A DNA stretch of 64,000 nt. Source: RUG14300 sp964561145 (GTDB lineage Bacteria > Bacillota > Clostridia > Christensenellales > CAG-1252). The stretch lies in contig CAZLNZ010000010.1 in NCBI GenBank assembly GCA_964561145.1, positions 16,259 through 80,258 of the forward strand, read 5' to 3'. The position numbers and the translations under genes were made by a program. Under the pieces are notes generated by a model, which saw only the letters and a program-made list of their open reading frames with translations, ran no database searches and was not told the DNA's origin. This document shows positions 53,601-61,818 of the stretch, in pieces; position 1 is the stretch's first letter; each line of letters begins with the position of its first letter.

Positions 53601-53823
53601 TATCCGTGGAATACAAGTTGCCAGAAAGGAGGCAGGCTTCGATGTTGACGATAGAATCTATTTGAGGATATCGGGAGAGGCTGACGAGATAGTCAACGAA
53701 TATAAAGAAACCATTATGAGTGAAACTCTTTGTTGTGAGCTGAACGGAACCCGCGAGTACACATTTGTAAAAGATTGTGAAGCCGGTGGGATGAATGTTA
53801 AATTGGAACTTGCAAAGGCATAG
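50689..53823 (+). CDS. ileS: Isoleucyl-tRNA synthetase-like class I ligase with altered signature motifs
   Basis: 1044 residues. Seen: GPVTANNRLGIHHIWGRTLK near residues 45-64, where HIGH is replaced by GIHH; WCPRCGTSISEHEM; an editing domain with AWTTTPWTLTANVALAVNP and HIAPGCGAEDFELG, both typical of IleRS; FYGLPLPFYVC; then EFHKSGGNSLD in place of KMSKSxGN; and a tRNA-binding C-terminus. Only the second Lys and the Ser of KMSKS are kept. GFDAQGMWVEVNVEKELG replaces the usual DTHGLPVE. This belongs to a divergent IleRS-like branch I know from Clostridia and Chloroflexi annotations. No T-box leader is seen in the preceding 160 bases. AAGGAG precedes ATG 50689. Confidence 0.8.
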   Translation: MRKEASSPDFIQIEHGLLQSWEKQNLFAKIVDKNKDGERFRFLDGPVTANNRLGIHHIWGRTLKDITIKYNAMKGKSCQYQNGFDAQGMWVEVNVEKELGLNGKPEIVEYGLDKFTNKCMERVRYFANAITEQSKRIGQFMDWDHSYFTNTDQNITSIWAFLKICDEKGYIVRKKRPMVWCPRCGTSISEHEMAGSYKDVVHTALFIKLPVIGKDFKMVAWTTTPWTLTANVALAVNPELTYVLVQQKSGEKLVLGKDSLKVLKGDGEVLKEFKGEELVGLEYETCFPELDCQQFPHKVLPWEDVEAGEGSCVVHIAPGCGAEDFELGNRYGLPQICPINDGGVILDGFGEFSGMLTTEYGSQEGVRRPPLVDAVVNRLEKDSKLVYAHKYKHSYPYCWRCKTDLVYKLIDTWYISMDELRPLLDKAIDEVEFKPEFAKKRMLDWLNNMGDWNISRSRFYGLPLPFYVCPKCGKRHVIGSLDELRQKAVKPELIDKIPNIHRPWIDEITIRCDCGEEVKRIPEVGDCWLDAGITPFSTKGYFDNPEYFEKNFPSEYVCEMIEQIKLWFYSLLVMSVTLTGKAPYQKVVTYQYVLDENGGEFHKSGGNSLDCTDVCDRVGADPIRYLYASANPTQDMRFGDGLISEAKRKLIAFWNVYGFFNTYAVIDNPKLDGYHPKEEDLCLVDRWLINRVKEFVSITSDAYSDNEYYKVVQEFEKLVDDISNFYIRTNRPRFWKSSGEDQLQAYYCLYTAIKTMLQVMAPIIPFLTEHVWQNTVREIEQNAPESVHLSSFPEKSEYDKDLLSIVEKSREIIYLGMKIRNENKIKIKQPLRKLFIKGVKGFIRASELMAEQIKSELNIKEIEVVESDDRFNTSSLAVNFRKAGAVLKARVNQLKQALLSATEEQKARYVQEFNNGDVVNVDGFGPVPCDILELIFAPRPEFAIVVEGNNTVVLDIEVDEQLGKEGALRELIRGIQVARKEAGFDVDDRIYLRISGEADEIVNEYKETIMSETLCCELNGTREYTFVKDCEAGGMNVKLELAKA

Positions 53824-53830
53824 GATTAAT

Positions 53831-56251
53831 ATGAAAGAGTATAATTTTAGAGAGATAGAAAAGAAATGGCAGGAAGCGTGGGATAAAGAAAAACGCTTCG
53901 AGGTTCAAAATCACGTTGATGGCAAGGAAAACTGCTATATTTTAATAGAGTTTCCATACCCTAGCGGAAAGGGATTACATACCGGGCATATAAGAAGCTA
54001 CGCATCTATGGATGCTGTTGCTCGTAAAAGACGCTTGGAAGGGTACAATGTTCTTTTCCCTATGGGGTGTGATTCTTTCGGCTTGGAGGCGGAGCGTACG
54101 GCAATAAGAGAACACAAGCTTCCTCAAGAGATTGTTGCAAGAAATATCGCGACCTTTACCTCTCAGTTGAGAACGGTAGGTCTTTCCTTTGATTGGTCTA
54201 GGGAGATAAGCACCAGTGATCCTAGTTACTATAAGTGGACTCAATGGTTGTTTTTGCAATTCTATAAAAAAGGACTTGCAGAAAAGAGAATTACCACTAT
54301 AAACTGGTGTCCTAATTGCGGTGTTTTGGCTAATGAGGAAATCGAAGATGGCAAATGTTGTCAATGCGGTGCGGAAACAACGCAAAAGCCTAAGGCTCAA
54401 TGGGTATTGAAGATGACGGCGTATGCCGATCGTCTTGACAGAGATCTTGACGAAACACACTACATGGAGCATATAAAGCGTGGTCAACGTAACTGGATCG
54501 GAAGAAGTGAAGGCGTTCAAGTCAAGTTTAAGATTGTACAAGGCGGAGAATTTGAAATCTTTACTACCTGTATTGAGACCATTTATGGTATTACCTTTAT
54601 GGTTTTAGCCCCAGAGTCTCCTATTGTAGAGGCTCTTAAGGATAAAATTCAAAACCTTGACGAGGTCGAGGCATATATAAAGGAAAGTCGTAAAAAGAGC
54701 GATTTTGAGCGTACCGAGATGGTTAAGCAAAAGACCGGTTGTCCCTTGAAGGGTCTTACTTGTATTAATCCCGTAAACGGCAAAGAGGTACCTCTGTTTA
54801 TCGGAGACTTTGTTTTGGCAGGTTATGGTACAGGTGCGGTTATGGCGGTTCCTGCACATGATCAAAGGGACTATGATTATGCAAAGGCACATGGAATTGA
54901 TATGATTCAAGTTATTGACGGAAGAAACGTCGAAGACTGTGCTTTCGAAAAACACGATTATTTAGGAAAGGGCTGTAAACTTATTAACAGTGCCGAGTTT
55001 AGCGGATTAACCGTGGAAGAGGCAAAAGAGGCAATAACTGCAAAGCTTGAAAAAGAGGGCGTTGCAAAGAGAGTTTTGAACTTCAAAATGCGTGACTGGA
55101 TTTTCTCACGTCAGCGTTATTGGGGCGAACCTATTCCTATGATTAAATGCGATAAATGCGGCTGGGTTCCCGTTCCTGAAGAAGAGCTTCCTGTTACTTT
55201 GCCTATTGTCGACAGCTATGAACCTACAAAGGATGGAGAAAGTCCGTTGTCGGTAATTGATTCTTGGGTTAATGTAGATTGTCCTTGCTGTGGCGGAAAG
55301 GCAAAACGTGAAACGGATACAATGCCCGGTTGGGCAGGTAGCTCGTGGTACTTTATGCGTTATTGTGATCCGAAGAACGATAAGGAATTCGCCTCCTTCG
55401 ATGCATTAAAGGCGTGGCTTCCCGTCAATCTTTATAACGGTGGTAACGAACATACGAATCGACACTTGCTCTATGCTCGTTTCTGGAGTAAGTTTTTCTA
55501 CGATATTGGCATTTCCCCCGTAAATGAACCATTCATGTCAAGAGTATCTCAAGGAATTATTCTTGGCTCTAATGGTGTAAAGATGAGTAAATCTTTGGGC
55601 AATGTTGTTGATCCCAGAGATGTAATAGCGGAATTCGGTGCCGATTCCTTGAGATTGTGGGAAGGCTTTATCGGAGATTATTTTGCGACCTGTAACTGGG
55701 ACGATAACGGAACGAAGGGTTGTAATAAATTCTTGAACAGAGTTTGGGCTTTACAAGAGCTTGTACAGGGATCCGATGAGAATATATCGAAAGAAATGGA
55801 ATATACCCTCCACAATGCCATTAAGAAGGTTTCAGAGGATATTGAGGCTTGCAAGTTCAATACAGCAATTGCATGTTTGATGAGTGCGGTAAATGAAATG
55901 CAAAAGCTGGGAAAGATATCTCGTGGAGATTATAAGACCCTTCTTATTCTTTTAAATCCTTTTGCACCTCATATAACAGAGGAATTGTGGGTTGAGCTCG
56001 GATTTGGCTCCAACTTTACTAACGCTGTTTGGCCTAAGTATGACGAAAGCAAGCTTACCAAATCGGAGGTTGAGATTGTAGTTCAACTAAATAGCAAGAT
56101 TCGTAGTCGTATTATAATTTCTTCGGACGCTAGTGAAGAGGAGGCCGTACAGGTGGCACTATCCAATACGGGGCTTGGTCTTGACAGAAGTAACATAATC
56201 AAGGTAATCTATATAAAAGGTAGACTATTAAATCTCATTGTGAGAAAATAA
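53831..56251 (+). CDS. leuS: Leucyl-tRNA synthetase
   Basis: 806 residues. Charges tRNA-Leu. Seen: HTGH (HIGH motif) in GKGLHTGHIRSYASMDA near residue 48, CPNCGVLANEEIEDGKC zinc region, editing domain with FTTCIETIYGITFMVLAP (normally TTRPDT) and VPAHDQRDYDYA, WAGSSWYFMRY, and KMSKSLGNVVDP near 590. Motifs for aminoacylation are intact; the Thr and Asp of the editing pocket are kept although neighbours differ. ATG 53831 is chosen by family alignment, 7 bases after the ileS-like stop; the upstream in-frame start lies inside that gene. The ligase pair forms one transcript ended by the terminator at 56260. Confidence 0.95.
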   Translation: MKEYNFREIEKKWQEAWDKEKRFEVQNHVDGKENCYILIEFPYPSGKGLHTGHIRSYASMDAVARKRRLEGYNVLFPMGCDSFGLEAERTAIREHKLPQEIVARNIATFTSQLRTVGLSFDWSREISTSDPSYYKWTQWLFLQFYKKGLAEKRITTINWCPNCGVLANEEIEDGKCCQCGAETTQKPKAQWVLKMTAYADRLDRDLDETHYMEHIKRGQRNWIGRSEGVQVKFKIVQGGEFEIFTTCIETIYGITFMVLAPESPIVEALKDKIQNLDEVEAYIKESRKKSDFERTEMVKQKTGCPLKGLTCINPVNGKEVPLFIGDFVLAGYGTGAVMAVPAHDQRDYDYAKAHGIDMIQVIDGRNVEDCAFEKHDYLGKGCKLINSAEFSGLTVEEAKEAITAKLEKEGVAKRVLNFKMRDWIFSRQRYWGEPIPMIKCDKCGWVPVPEEELPVTLPIVDSYEPTKDGESPLSVIDSWVNVDCPCCGGKAKRETDTMPGWAGSSWYFMRYCDPKNDKEFASFDALKAWLPVNLYNGGNEHTNRHLLYARFWSKFFYDIGISPVNEPFMSRVSQGIILGSNGVKMSKSLGNVVDPRDVIAEFGADSLRLWEGFIGDYFATCNWDDNGTKGCNKFLNRVWALQELVQGSDENISKEMEYTLHNAIKKVSEDIEACKFNTAIACLMSAVNEMQKLGKISRGDYKTLLILLNPFAPHITEELWVELGFGSNFTNAVWPKYDESKLTKSEVEIVVQLNSKIRSRIIISSDASEEEAVQVALSNTGLGLDRSNIIKVIYIKGRLLNLIVRK

Positions 56252-56259
56252 AAAATATT

Positions 56260-56285
56260 GGCGTAGGTTATCTTACGCCTTTTTA
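56260..56285 (+). terminator. Terminator of the tRNA-ligase pair
   Basis: GGCGTA / TACGCC stem (56260-56265 with 56274-56279) with an 8-base loop and T tract, 8 bases after the leuS stop. Confidence 0.8.
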
Positions 56286-56290
56286 TTATT

Positions 56291-56809
56291 ATGGAATACT
56301 ATATTGTAAACGGAAAGAAATATGTGATAGAACGTCTTCTCGGTAAGGGGAAGGGCGGTTATTCCTATTTGGCTTTTATAGATAAGAAGCCGGTTGTACT
56401 AAAAAAGATACATCATGAACCGTGTCCTTATTATCAATTCGGTAACAAAATAGAGGCGGAACTATACGATTATAAGAGGTTGTCTGAGGTAGGAATAACT
56501 ATCCCTAAGCTAATCGATGTTGATAAAGAGCAAGAAATAATCATTAAGGAATACATACAAGGCGATACGGTCTATGAACAAATTCAGAGAGGAGAGAATG
56601 TTGAGCCGTTATATATTCTGGTTAAGGATATGAGTGATACTCTTCGCTCACATGGCTTAAATATCGATTATTACCCGACCAACTTTATATACTCAAACAA
56701 TAGACTGTATTATATCGATTATGAGGCAAACTCCTATATGCATGAATGGAGCTGGGAAGAGTGGGGTATAAATCAATGGCAATATAAACCGATTTCGACC
56801 AATTCGTAA
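56291..56809 (+). CDS. Miniature kinase-like protein (Bud32/RIO or phosphotransferase fold)
   Basis: 172 residues, about half a normal kinase. Seen: a Gly-rich loop LLGKGKGGYSYLA near residues 17-29, a possible ATP-binding Lys in VVLKKI, an IIIKEYIQGD hinge, then a shortened catalytic region GLNIDYYPTNFIYSNNRLYY, where Asp-x5-Asn fits the catalytic loop, and IDYE in place of DFG. The C-terminal lobe is cut short. Small protein kinases with this plan include Bud32-like and lipopolysaccharide-kinase-like proteins. Target unknown. It starts 5 bases after the leuS terminator, whose loop and T tract cover the ribosome-binding region, and I see no clear site. Confidence 0.65.
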   Translation: MEYYIVNGKKYVIERLLGKGKGGYSYLAFIDKKPVVLKKIHHEPCPYYQFGNKIEAELYDYKRLSEVGITIPKLIDVDKEQEIIIKEYIQGDTVYEQIQRGENVEPLYILVKDMSDTLRSHGLNIDYYPTNFIYSNNRLYYIDYEANSYMHEWSWEEWGINQWQYKPISTNS

Positions 56810-56835
56810 TTTGCAATAAAAACGTGCTCTTATAA

Positions 56836-56872
56836 ATGAAAATTCTTCGGTATGAAACCGAAGAATTTTCAT
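56836..56872. terminator. Bidirectional hairpin between convergent genes
   Basis: A perfect 16-bp stem (56836-56851 with 56857-56872) and 5-base loop, between the plus-strand mini-kinase and the minus-strand aminopeptidase. T-rich sequence borders both sides only partly. Confidence 0.7.
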
Positions 56873-56981
56873 TTATTCTCTATATTTGTATTGTGTGCGT
56901 TCATCATACTGTGTTGCAAAAACTTTATTTTTCTCGATTAGCGAAACGTTTTTTCAACAGCTTAGTTTACGTAAAAAAGCT

Positions 56982-58223
56982 TTACTCAATAGTGATAGTA
57001 TCGTCTTTTACCGTGATTAGAGAGTTTAGCAGGGCAAGTATGCCCTTTTCCATTTTCTCTATATCGGTGACTCCTACGGTTTCTATGGCGGAATGCATTG
57101 CAAGTTGTGCCAAACCCACGTCTACGGTTTTTATTCCAGTCAGGGCACTTGTCATTAATCCAATGGTAGATCCACAGCGCACATCGGAATTATTGTAATA
57201 ATCTTGATACTCTACATTGGCTTTGCGTAAGATACTTTTTAGTATCGAGGAACTTAATCCGTCGGTGGCATAGTTTTGGTGGTGCTTAATAACAATTCCT
57301 TTGTTCAAGTAAACTTTATTCATAGGATCGTTTTTTTCGGGATGTGCTTGGTGTACTGCATGTGCGTTATCGATGGACATCACAAAGGAATTTGCTAAAG
57401 CGAGATCGTAATCCTCTTGACTGAAGGCGAAGGAGCGAGCGAGCTTTGATAAAATACTTTCCAATAATTGAGAATTAGCCCCCTGTCTTGTACTGCTTCC
57501 TACCTCTTCATTGTCAAAACAGCAGACAAGTGCAATGCCCTTTGGCTTTGATTCTATTATAGCCCTGAGTCCAGCATAAACGCTTGTTAGATTGTCAATC
57601 CTGGGTGAGCATAAAAACTCTCCGTTTACGCCGCTTAAAAAGCTTTCCACGGCAGGTACGGCGTATAAATCGAAATCTAAAACGTCTTTATCTGTAAGTG
57701 TGTTTATAAGATTGTCTGTTTCGCCTAGTAACGGAAGCATATCTTTTTGTAGGCTTAAGCTAATACCGTTATTCACGTCAGGATTGTGGTGAATTGCAAT
57801 GCTCGGGATATTTATGTTGTAATCGGATGTGACGATTCTCTTGACAATTCCTTCATTGTTTTTTTCAAATAATCTTCCTGCTATTTTTAAAGGAATATCT
57901 AAAAAGGAATACAGTATTCCGCCACCATAACGCTCAATGTTTGCCAAATACCCCTCAGAAGAGGATATAAGTTTATCTCCTTTTATTTTTAGTGAAGGAG
58001 AATCGGTATGTGCTTCCGCAATGTGAAAGGTGAGTTCTTTGCCCGCTTTAAAAGCGAAGATAGAGCTATCGTTAATTATAAAATAATAGCCTTTTCCGTA
58101 TTCGAGAGACCACGGGGCAGAAAAGTCGAGCTTTTTAAAGCCCCCCTCTAATAATAGTTGTTCGCTGTTTTTGACGGCATGGTAAGAGGTATATGAGGTA
58201 TTTAGAAATTCGTTAATTTTCAT
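56982..58223 (-). CDS. M18-family aminopeptidase
   Basis: 413 residues. Zinc-dependent removal of N-terminal residues in the cytoplasm; M18 enzymes form dodecameric tetrahedra. Seen: AEAHTDSPSLKIKG near residue 69 (first His ligand), CFDNEEVGSSTRQGA near 232 (bridging/catalytic Glu pair), VMSIDNAHAVHQAHPEK near 280, DVRCGSTIGLMTSALTGI, and AMHSAIETVG near 385 (last His). Length is usual. AAAAGGAC precedes the ATG. The gene is last in a minus-strand run with gaps of only 18-39 bases, though a housekeeping peptidase need not share function with the genes ahead. Confidence 0.92.
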   Translation of the reverse strand: MKINEFLNTSYTSYHAVKNSEQLLLEGGFKKLDFSAPWSLEYGKGYYFIINDSSIFAFKAGKELTFHIAEAHTDSPSLKIKGDKLISSSEGYLANIERYGGGILYSFLDIPLKIAGRLFEKNNEGIVKRIVTSDYNINIPSIAIHHNPDVNNGISLSLQKDMLPLLGETDNLINTLTDKDVLDFDLYAVPAVESFLSGVNGEFLCSPRIDNLTSVYAGLRAIIESKPKGIALVCCFDNEEVGSSTRQGANSQLLESILSKLARSFAFSQEDYDLALANSFVMSIDNAHAVHQAHPEKNDPMNKVYLNKGIVIKHHQNYATDGLSSSILKSILRKANVEYQDYYNNSDVRCGSTIGLMTSALTGIKTVDVGLAQLAMHSAIETVGVTDIEKMEKGILALLNSLITVKDDTITIE

Positions 58224-58260
58224 AATTTTTGTCCTTTTTGTTGATTATTGTGGTATTACT

Positions 58261-58764
58261 CTAGTGACCGGAGTGATAGATGGAGTCGATAACAATGCAT
58301 AACGCTACCATAAGTGCATCGTTTCCCTCGAATACATCAAGCACATATTCGTCACTTATTCTCATTTTTTTGTGAATTCTTGCGAGAAGGATTCTTTTCT
58401 TGCCCTCTTTTTTGGTAATTTTCAAACGGCGGGCAAAGGGCGAACCGACAATTTTATATTTGCCGAATTCGTCGCCTATAACCTTGAGCCTTGCTCTAAT
58501 TATAGAAAGCTGACCTTTGACGGTGGCTATGAGCACTTCCGATTCACCGTTGCCGGCGAATATGTCGGCTCTCGGGAAAAGTGCCGCCATCTTTCTTCTA
58601 ACAAAATAAATAGGTTCTCCGTCAACAGCGGTTAGCCAAAATCTTTTAGGAAAAACAGTCATTTTGCTTTCACAAAAGTAAGCCTCGTTGCCCTCACCTG
58701 TATATATGGTAAACTTGTCGGATATGGTGAAATACTTTTGTTTTATGATATATGATGTTGACAT
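58261..58764 (-). CDS. LURP-one-related (tubby-like barrel) protein
   Basis: 167 residues, soluble. Seen: YIIKQKYFTISDKFTIYTGEG at the start, a strand-rich body with YFVRRKMAALFPRADIFAG, KYKIVGSPFARRLKITKK and a closing helix ALMVALCIVIDSIYHSGH. This is the LOR/phospholipid-scramblase-like barrel pattern, in which a helix fills a 12-strand barrel; bacterial members have no known activity. AAAGGAGAT precedes the ATG. It sits 39 bases after the RyR-domain gene, likely in the same transcript. Confidence 0.75.
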   Translation of the reverse strand: MSTSYIIKQKYFTISDKFTIYTGEGNEAYFCESKMTVFPKRFWLTAVDGEPIYFVRRKMAALFPRADIFAGNGESEVLIATVKGQLSIIRARLKVIGDEFGKYKIVGSPFARRLKITKKEGKKRILLARIHKKMRISDEYVLDVFEGNDALMVALCIVIDSIYHSGH

Positions 58765-58803
58765 TTTTATCTCCTTTGGATGTGGTCGTTTATAATAGGT
58801 TGA

Positions 58804-61800
58804 TTATACAAGTTTTACTTTTTCAGAGTTTAGACCTTTTGAAGCGGAAGCAATGTTTTGATAATCGTTTGCGTAAGAGCCTTTATTGGGTATGCACTCA
58901 AAGGGTGCTATACAATTATGATAACGTACGTCACGTACCTTTTGAGGTGAGTATGTCCAACCGCTTGCTATATGAAATCTATTCCAACGTTCGTGTTCTA
59001 GACGTAGTAATCTTTCAATCGAAAAGGCATTTGCTTTATCATAGGTTTCCTGTAATATACTCTTTAGATAGTTTCTAAAGTCCATAGCTGCCGCATTGGA
59101 TTCTTTTATGAAGGGGGAATTGTTTAGCCAGCTCAAATAAGCTTCTGCAGATATTTCCGGCTTATCCGTATCTCCTTCATAAAATGCAAAGGGGAGTACC
59201 TTAAGCACTGCTTTTTTGACGCAACACATATATTTTTCATTTTCGATAACGACGTGAGAGGGAACATTGTTGATTATTTCCAATATCTCATTTGATAGTG
59301 TATTATGGAACAGGGGATCGTCTTTCTTTTTATCGTAAAGCGTAACAAGAAGATTGTATATAATAGAGTTGAATTCTAATACCAGTTTTGTTGAAATTGG
59401 GGCGTTATCGATTACTTGTGCTTGATTTTCATTAACTCTGATTTCGCTGATAACCTTGCTTGTAGCCAAGTAGCTTGAATTAGGTTCCATTGCCTTGGAA
59501 TAGTCCAAAATCATATCATAGGAATAAATATCCTCGCTGGTTCCGAAGGTGAATACATTGAGAAAATCGTTAGATTCTCTTTCGAGGTCGTTTTTTCTCC
59601 AATTGATTCTATTTTTGTTCTTTTCATCTCTTATGCTAACGGCAATGTATTGTTTAACTCTCTTATCGCTAGGTGTGTTGTGATACTCTCTCTTTATTTC
59701 ATCGATAATAGCATTCGCAGCAATAATATTTGCTCTATCACTACCAAAGGCAATAACTATTATGTTATATCCAGTCTTAAGAGTTCCGTCACTTTCTGTT
59801 TGTGGCTCTGCGTTCTTTTGTAAATCTAATTCGCTACCCGTTTTCAGATCCAACTCGTTAATAAAAGCGAGACCGTTACAGGATTTATTGTGGAAGGTTA
59901 CTTTAGGCAAACGCATTCCTTTATTCCACCAAGCAGAGACTAATGCTTTTTCTTGATCTGTCGGATTGTTGAGATTGCTAACCTTTTCAACAAATCGATT
60001 ATATTCCTCTATCGGAGTATTACCAAAGAGGTCGTATATCTCATCGTAGTTCATATCGGAGGGGTAGCCTTCACTTTCATCGAGCTTATTTCTATCAATG
60101 CAGAGGTAAAGCTTGTGGTTTGCCGCAAAAATACCATCGACATTGGTTATCCCTTCGTCGTAAGCATCCGCATACAATTGATTGGCAACACCGTTTTCGT
60201 CGGTATAAACAAAGTGTTTGTATATCTCGTTTAACGCAAATTGACCGGTTGCACCAAAGCCTAGAATTAATGCTTTAAAAATGTGATTTTTCTTATCCTT
60301 ATCGGTAGAAGAATCCAATGCTTTCCAAACGCTGTTAATCTCTTTAATTCTGGCAATTCTTTCCGAACTTGAGGACCGTGTGTTTTCTACTACCGAAATT
60401 TGCTCTTCAAGTGATATCTCATGATTTGTTATCAAGGTTTTTGCTGCTAATAAAGATTCATTTATGGGCGTAATTTGAATACAAGCCGAAAATACCATCT
60501 GCATTATGTTTACAATTGCTTTATAAAAGGCTTCTTTGTCGTCAACCGTGATATTAAGCTCACACATGGTTTTATCTAAAAGAGATGTATATTTTTCTTT
60601 TTCGCTCCAACGTACTCGTTTCCAACTTTCCTCGATCAGGTCGGTGCGTTGACCCTCGTAATATTGGTAGTTAATAGAGCTTAGAGTTAATACATAGTGT
60701 TCGACTATCATTAAATCTGTTTTTATTGCAAAGCCTGATACAAGGTAAGCAAAGCGTTCCCACTCTTTTTTGTTATATGCCTCGGCAATTGCATTCAGCT
60801 CTCCGGGATTAAAGGAGAACTTATTTAAGCTCTTTTCCATTTTAGATAAGGTACGTTCCACCTCTTTTATTGCGAAAGCATTGTTTTCCTCTTCTGTAGG
60901 TTTAAGTTTTTCATCTAATCCGAAGTGGAACTCACAAAGTCTTGCAGAAGAGCCCTTTCCCGAGATGAAACGAACATTCGAGGAGGAAAATCCGAAGCGA
61001 TCGATAAGACTGTTTTTAATATCCCTTCCGTTTACCGTGGAGTAATACATATAGGAATTGGACATCACCTCTCTACAGAGGGGCTCGGATCTAGTAAAGG
61101 AAGGAATGTTTTCACCGGAGAATATTATCAAGCATTTGTTGTCTTTGATTTTTTTCTTAAGTTCGGCATATTCTTTTGTTCCGACTTTACACTTTTTCAA
61201 TTCCTCGTGCAGTTTTCTGTTTTTCTCGTCAAAATGCTCTGTGATGCTGTTTGCAAGTACTAAGGTATCTTCTGTTAGCGATGTGAAGACAAAGACACTG
61301 GGATTCTTTTTCCCAAGAAGACGATAAGGAATGATATAGGCGATTGAGCTGAATATCTCATAGCTTGCTTTTGCGGTGATTATGCTCAGTACTACCAATC
61401 CTGCCATTACGGAAGAACCGAAATACAGGCAACCCCATATGTTGGATTGAATTTCCCCTATGCCATAGGAAAGCCCTTCGAATTGTAATCCGCCGATTGT
61501 TCCGTATATTGCTGAAATACAGTAGCATAGATAGTCCCAAAAGCCCGATGGCTCAATGTCGGGGTTTTCGCCCTCGACCATTGCTATTATGATAAGCTTT
61601 AGGACGGCACTAACTAGAATTGCGAAGCCCAAAAAGCAAATCTCTACCTTGAACCTTGAACTGGGATATTTTTTACGAAAACGAAAATATGCGTACATTA
61701 TAACGGCATAAATTGCCAGTATGATGATTACGCCGGCTACGATGCCAAGTATTGAAAATAAAATCCCTTGTGGTGTTACGTCTGACAAAAGGTTTAACAT
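58804..61800 (-). CDS. Channel-like membrane protein with Rossmann modules and C-terminal RyR domain
   Basis: 998 residues. Seen: helices at about 9-37, 50-75 and 116-145, with a short semi-hydrophobic segment YCISAIYGTIGGLQFEG at about 92-108 between the second and third that could be a pore loop. Then a cytoplasmic part: a first alpha/beta module (SVFVFTSLTEDTLVLANSI, KCLIIFSGE), a helical linker (about 300-490), a second module opening ALILGFGATGQFAL near 503 (GxGxxG), YNIIVIAFGSDRANIIAANA, and a C-terminal RyR domain (about 927-985: RLLRLEHERWNRFHIASGW, then KVRDVRYHNCIAPFECIP). The plan resembles TrkA/RCK-gated channels with a RyR ligand domain. Ion and ligand are unknown. GGAGATAAAA precedes the ATG. 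Confidence 0.75.
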   Translation of the reverse strand: MLNLLSDVTPQGILFSILGIVAGVIIILAIYAVIMYAYFRFRKKYPSSRFKVEICFLGFAILVSAVLKLIIIAMVEGENPDIEPSGFWDYLCYCISAIYGTIGGLQFEGLSYGIGEIQSNIWGCLYFGSSVMAGLVVLSIITAKASYEIFSSIAYIIPYRLLGKKNPSVFVFTSLTEDTLVLANSITEHFDEKNRKLHEELKKCKVGTKEYAELKKKIKDNKCLIIFSGENIPSFTRSEPLCREVMSNSYMYYSTVNGRDIKNSLIDRFGFSSSNVRFISGKGSSARLCEFHFGLDEKLKPTEEENNAFAIKEVERTLSKMEKSLNKFSFNPGELNAIAEAYNKKEWERFAYLVSGFAIKTDLMIVEHYVLTLSSINYQYYEGQRTDLIEESWKRVRWSEKEKYTSLLDKTMCELNITVDDKEAFYKAIVNIMQMVFSACIQITPINESLLAAKTLITNHEISLEEQISVVENTRSSSSERIARIKEINSVWKALDSSTDKDKKNHIFKALILGFGATGQFALNEIYKHFVYTDENGVANQLYADAYDEGITNVDGIFAANHKLYLCIDRNKLDESEGYPSDMNYDEIYDLFGNTPIEEYNRFVEKVSNLNNPTDQEKALVSAWWNKGMRLPKVTFHNKSCNGLAFINELDLKTGSELDLQKNAEPQTESDGTLKTGYNIIVIAFGSDRANIIAANAIIDEIKREYHNTPSDKRVKQYIAVSIRDEKNKNRINWRKNDLERESNDFLNVFTFGTSEDIYSYDMILDYSKAMEPNSSYLATSKVISEIRVNENQAQVIDNAPISTKLVLEFNSIIYNLLVTLYDKKKDDPLFHNTLSNEILEIINNVPSHVVIENEKYMCCVKKAVLKVLPFAFYEGDTDKPEISAEAYLSWLNNSPFIKESNAAAMDFRNYLKSILQETYDKANAFSIERLLRLEHERWNRFHIASGWTYSPQKVRDVRYHNCIAPFECIPNKGSYANDYQNIASASKGLNSEKVKLV

Positions 61801-61818
61801 TTTTATCTCCTTCTCTAG

